A stretch of 64,000 nt of DNA from Megalobrama amblycephala (lineage: Eukaryota; Chordata; Actinopteri; Cypriniformes; Xenocyprididae): the NCBI RefSeq assembly GCF_018812025.1, contig NC_063045.1, positions 55,576,457-55,640,456 of the forward strand. Direction: 5' to 3'. Of the stretch, positions 63,561 to 64,000 are shown piece after piece. Numbering within the stretch: the stretch's first letter is position 1; every line of letters begins with the position of its first letter. The notes under the pieces were generated by a model, which was not told where the DNA came from, did no database searches, and worked only from the letters and a program-made list of their open reading frames with translations. The translations under genes and the position numbers were made by a program.

Positions 63561-63799
63561 ATTTAAGTTTTGCTGGGCTGAAGCAGAAAGTTTATTTTGA
63601 AACACAAAAAAAGAAGCAATGAATCCTCGTGGTCGACATTTAACCCTCCCGCTGGTGTTTTGACAAAATCAGAGGGACCCGCCCTAAACCCTCCACTCGA
63701 AGTAATAAGGACAGAAGCGGTCGACAGAGGACAAATGAGACTGATTAAAACACCGGGTGTAAACAGGAATGTGTCTCCCTTGTCTACTTGATAGGGCCA

Positions 63800-63955
63800 T
63801 AGTGTCATAAATGTTTTTCGTGTCATTCTAAAATTCTCCTGCCACCCATTATCTGTGAAGAGGTGTAGGACAAAGTTGTCCCACCAGTCCTTGCTTCGGA
63901 CTCTCATCCACAGATGTGGGAAGGGCCATTTTCACTGCTTTATAAATATAAGCAG
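63800..63955 (-). pseudogene. PIF-Harbinger (HARBI1-like) transposase N-terminal fragment
   Basis: The minus strand encodes WPFPHLWMRVRSKDWWDNFV, then LHLFTDNGWQENFRMTRKTF and MTL. This is the conserved start of fish Harbinger nucleases, before the DDE catalytic domain. Homology stops near 63800 and an upstream in-frame TGA lies near 63957. No catalytic residues are present, so it is a dead fragment. Confidence 0.75.
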
Positions 63956-64000
63956 CATGGCACAAAGCTTCATGTGCTCGTCGTCTCCTAATTAGGACCC

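Overview
The window looks like nuclear DNA of a teleost fish, most likely a cyprinid (zebrafish, carp or barbel type). The reasons are vertebrate genes with GT-AG introns, AT-rich introns full of TA and CA microsatellites, and a dense cover of fish-type DNA transposons (hAT, Tc1, PIF-Harbinger and many TTAA-flanked palindromic elements). I saw no LTR retroelement, viral gene, tRNA, rRNA or CRISPR array. Family names rest on recognition, since no search could be run.

Four protein genes lie head to tail on the minus strand. From right to left: (1) a CaBP1-type calcium sensor, 7 coding exons between 61787 and 50800, with its 5' exon outside the window; (2) gpat4 (agpat6), an ER glycerol-3-phosphate acyltransferase, 11 coding exons between 45002 and 28204; (3) pdlim2, a PDZ-LIM protein, 7 exons between 23369 and about 13090; (4) the first coding exon of a class I Rab11 effector, rab11fip1-like, at 8356-8007, whose other exons lie left of the window. 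Exon limits were set by matching splice sites and reading phase across each junction, and most phases close exactly. The genes act in unrelated processes (Ca2+ sensing, lipid synthesis, cytoskeletal scaffolding, recycling-endosome traffic); nothing suggests shared regulation.

Two genes look damaged. The last exon of pdlim2 carries small deletions that break the LIM frame and holds an hAT-like insertion with an 8-bp target duplication; inside that insertion is a second, partial and better-preserved copy of the same LIM exon. In gpat4 the penultimate coding exon (about 83 nt expected) could not be found in the 2.65 kb between exons 10 and 11, which is filled with repeat, and joining those exons directly shifts the frame. 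This could be decay of a duplicate gene after genome duplication, or an assembly problem.

Layout: 1-8006 rab11fip1 intron 1 with palindromic elements; 8357-8850 its upstream region, with a compound microsatellite; 8850-12050 intergenic repeats; 12053-23369 pdlim2 with a 2.2 kb TTAA element, a triple nest at 17.0-18.5 kb and a 2.85 kb long-TIR element ending about 20 bp from a splice donor; 23370-27600 intergenic, with a near-perfect 770-bp palindrome; 27600-45002 gpat4 with an unusual hairpin-rich repeat (28.4-29.7 kb), an AAGTC-array element (36.7-38.6 kb) and an hAT/PIF nest (39.9-42.0 kb); 45003-49740 gpat4 promoter candidate and a nest containing a RecQ-helicase fragment; 49740-61787 the calcium-sensor gene with a Tc1 copy split by two MITEs; 61788-64000 repeats and a Harbinger transposase fragment.

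The most informative observation is the insertion record. Because several host repeats are recognisable on both sides of an insertion, the empty sites can be inferred, and they indicate TTAA targeting for several otherwise unrelated MITE families.
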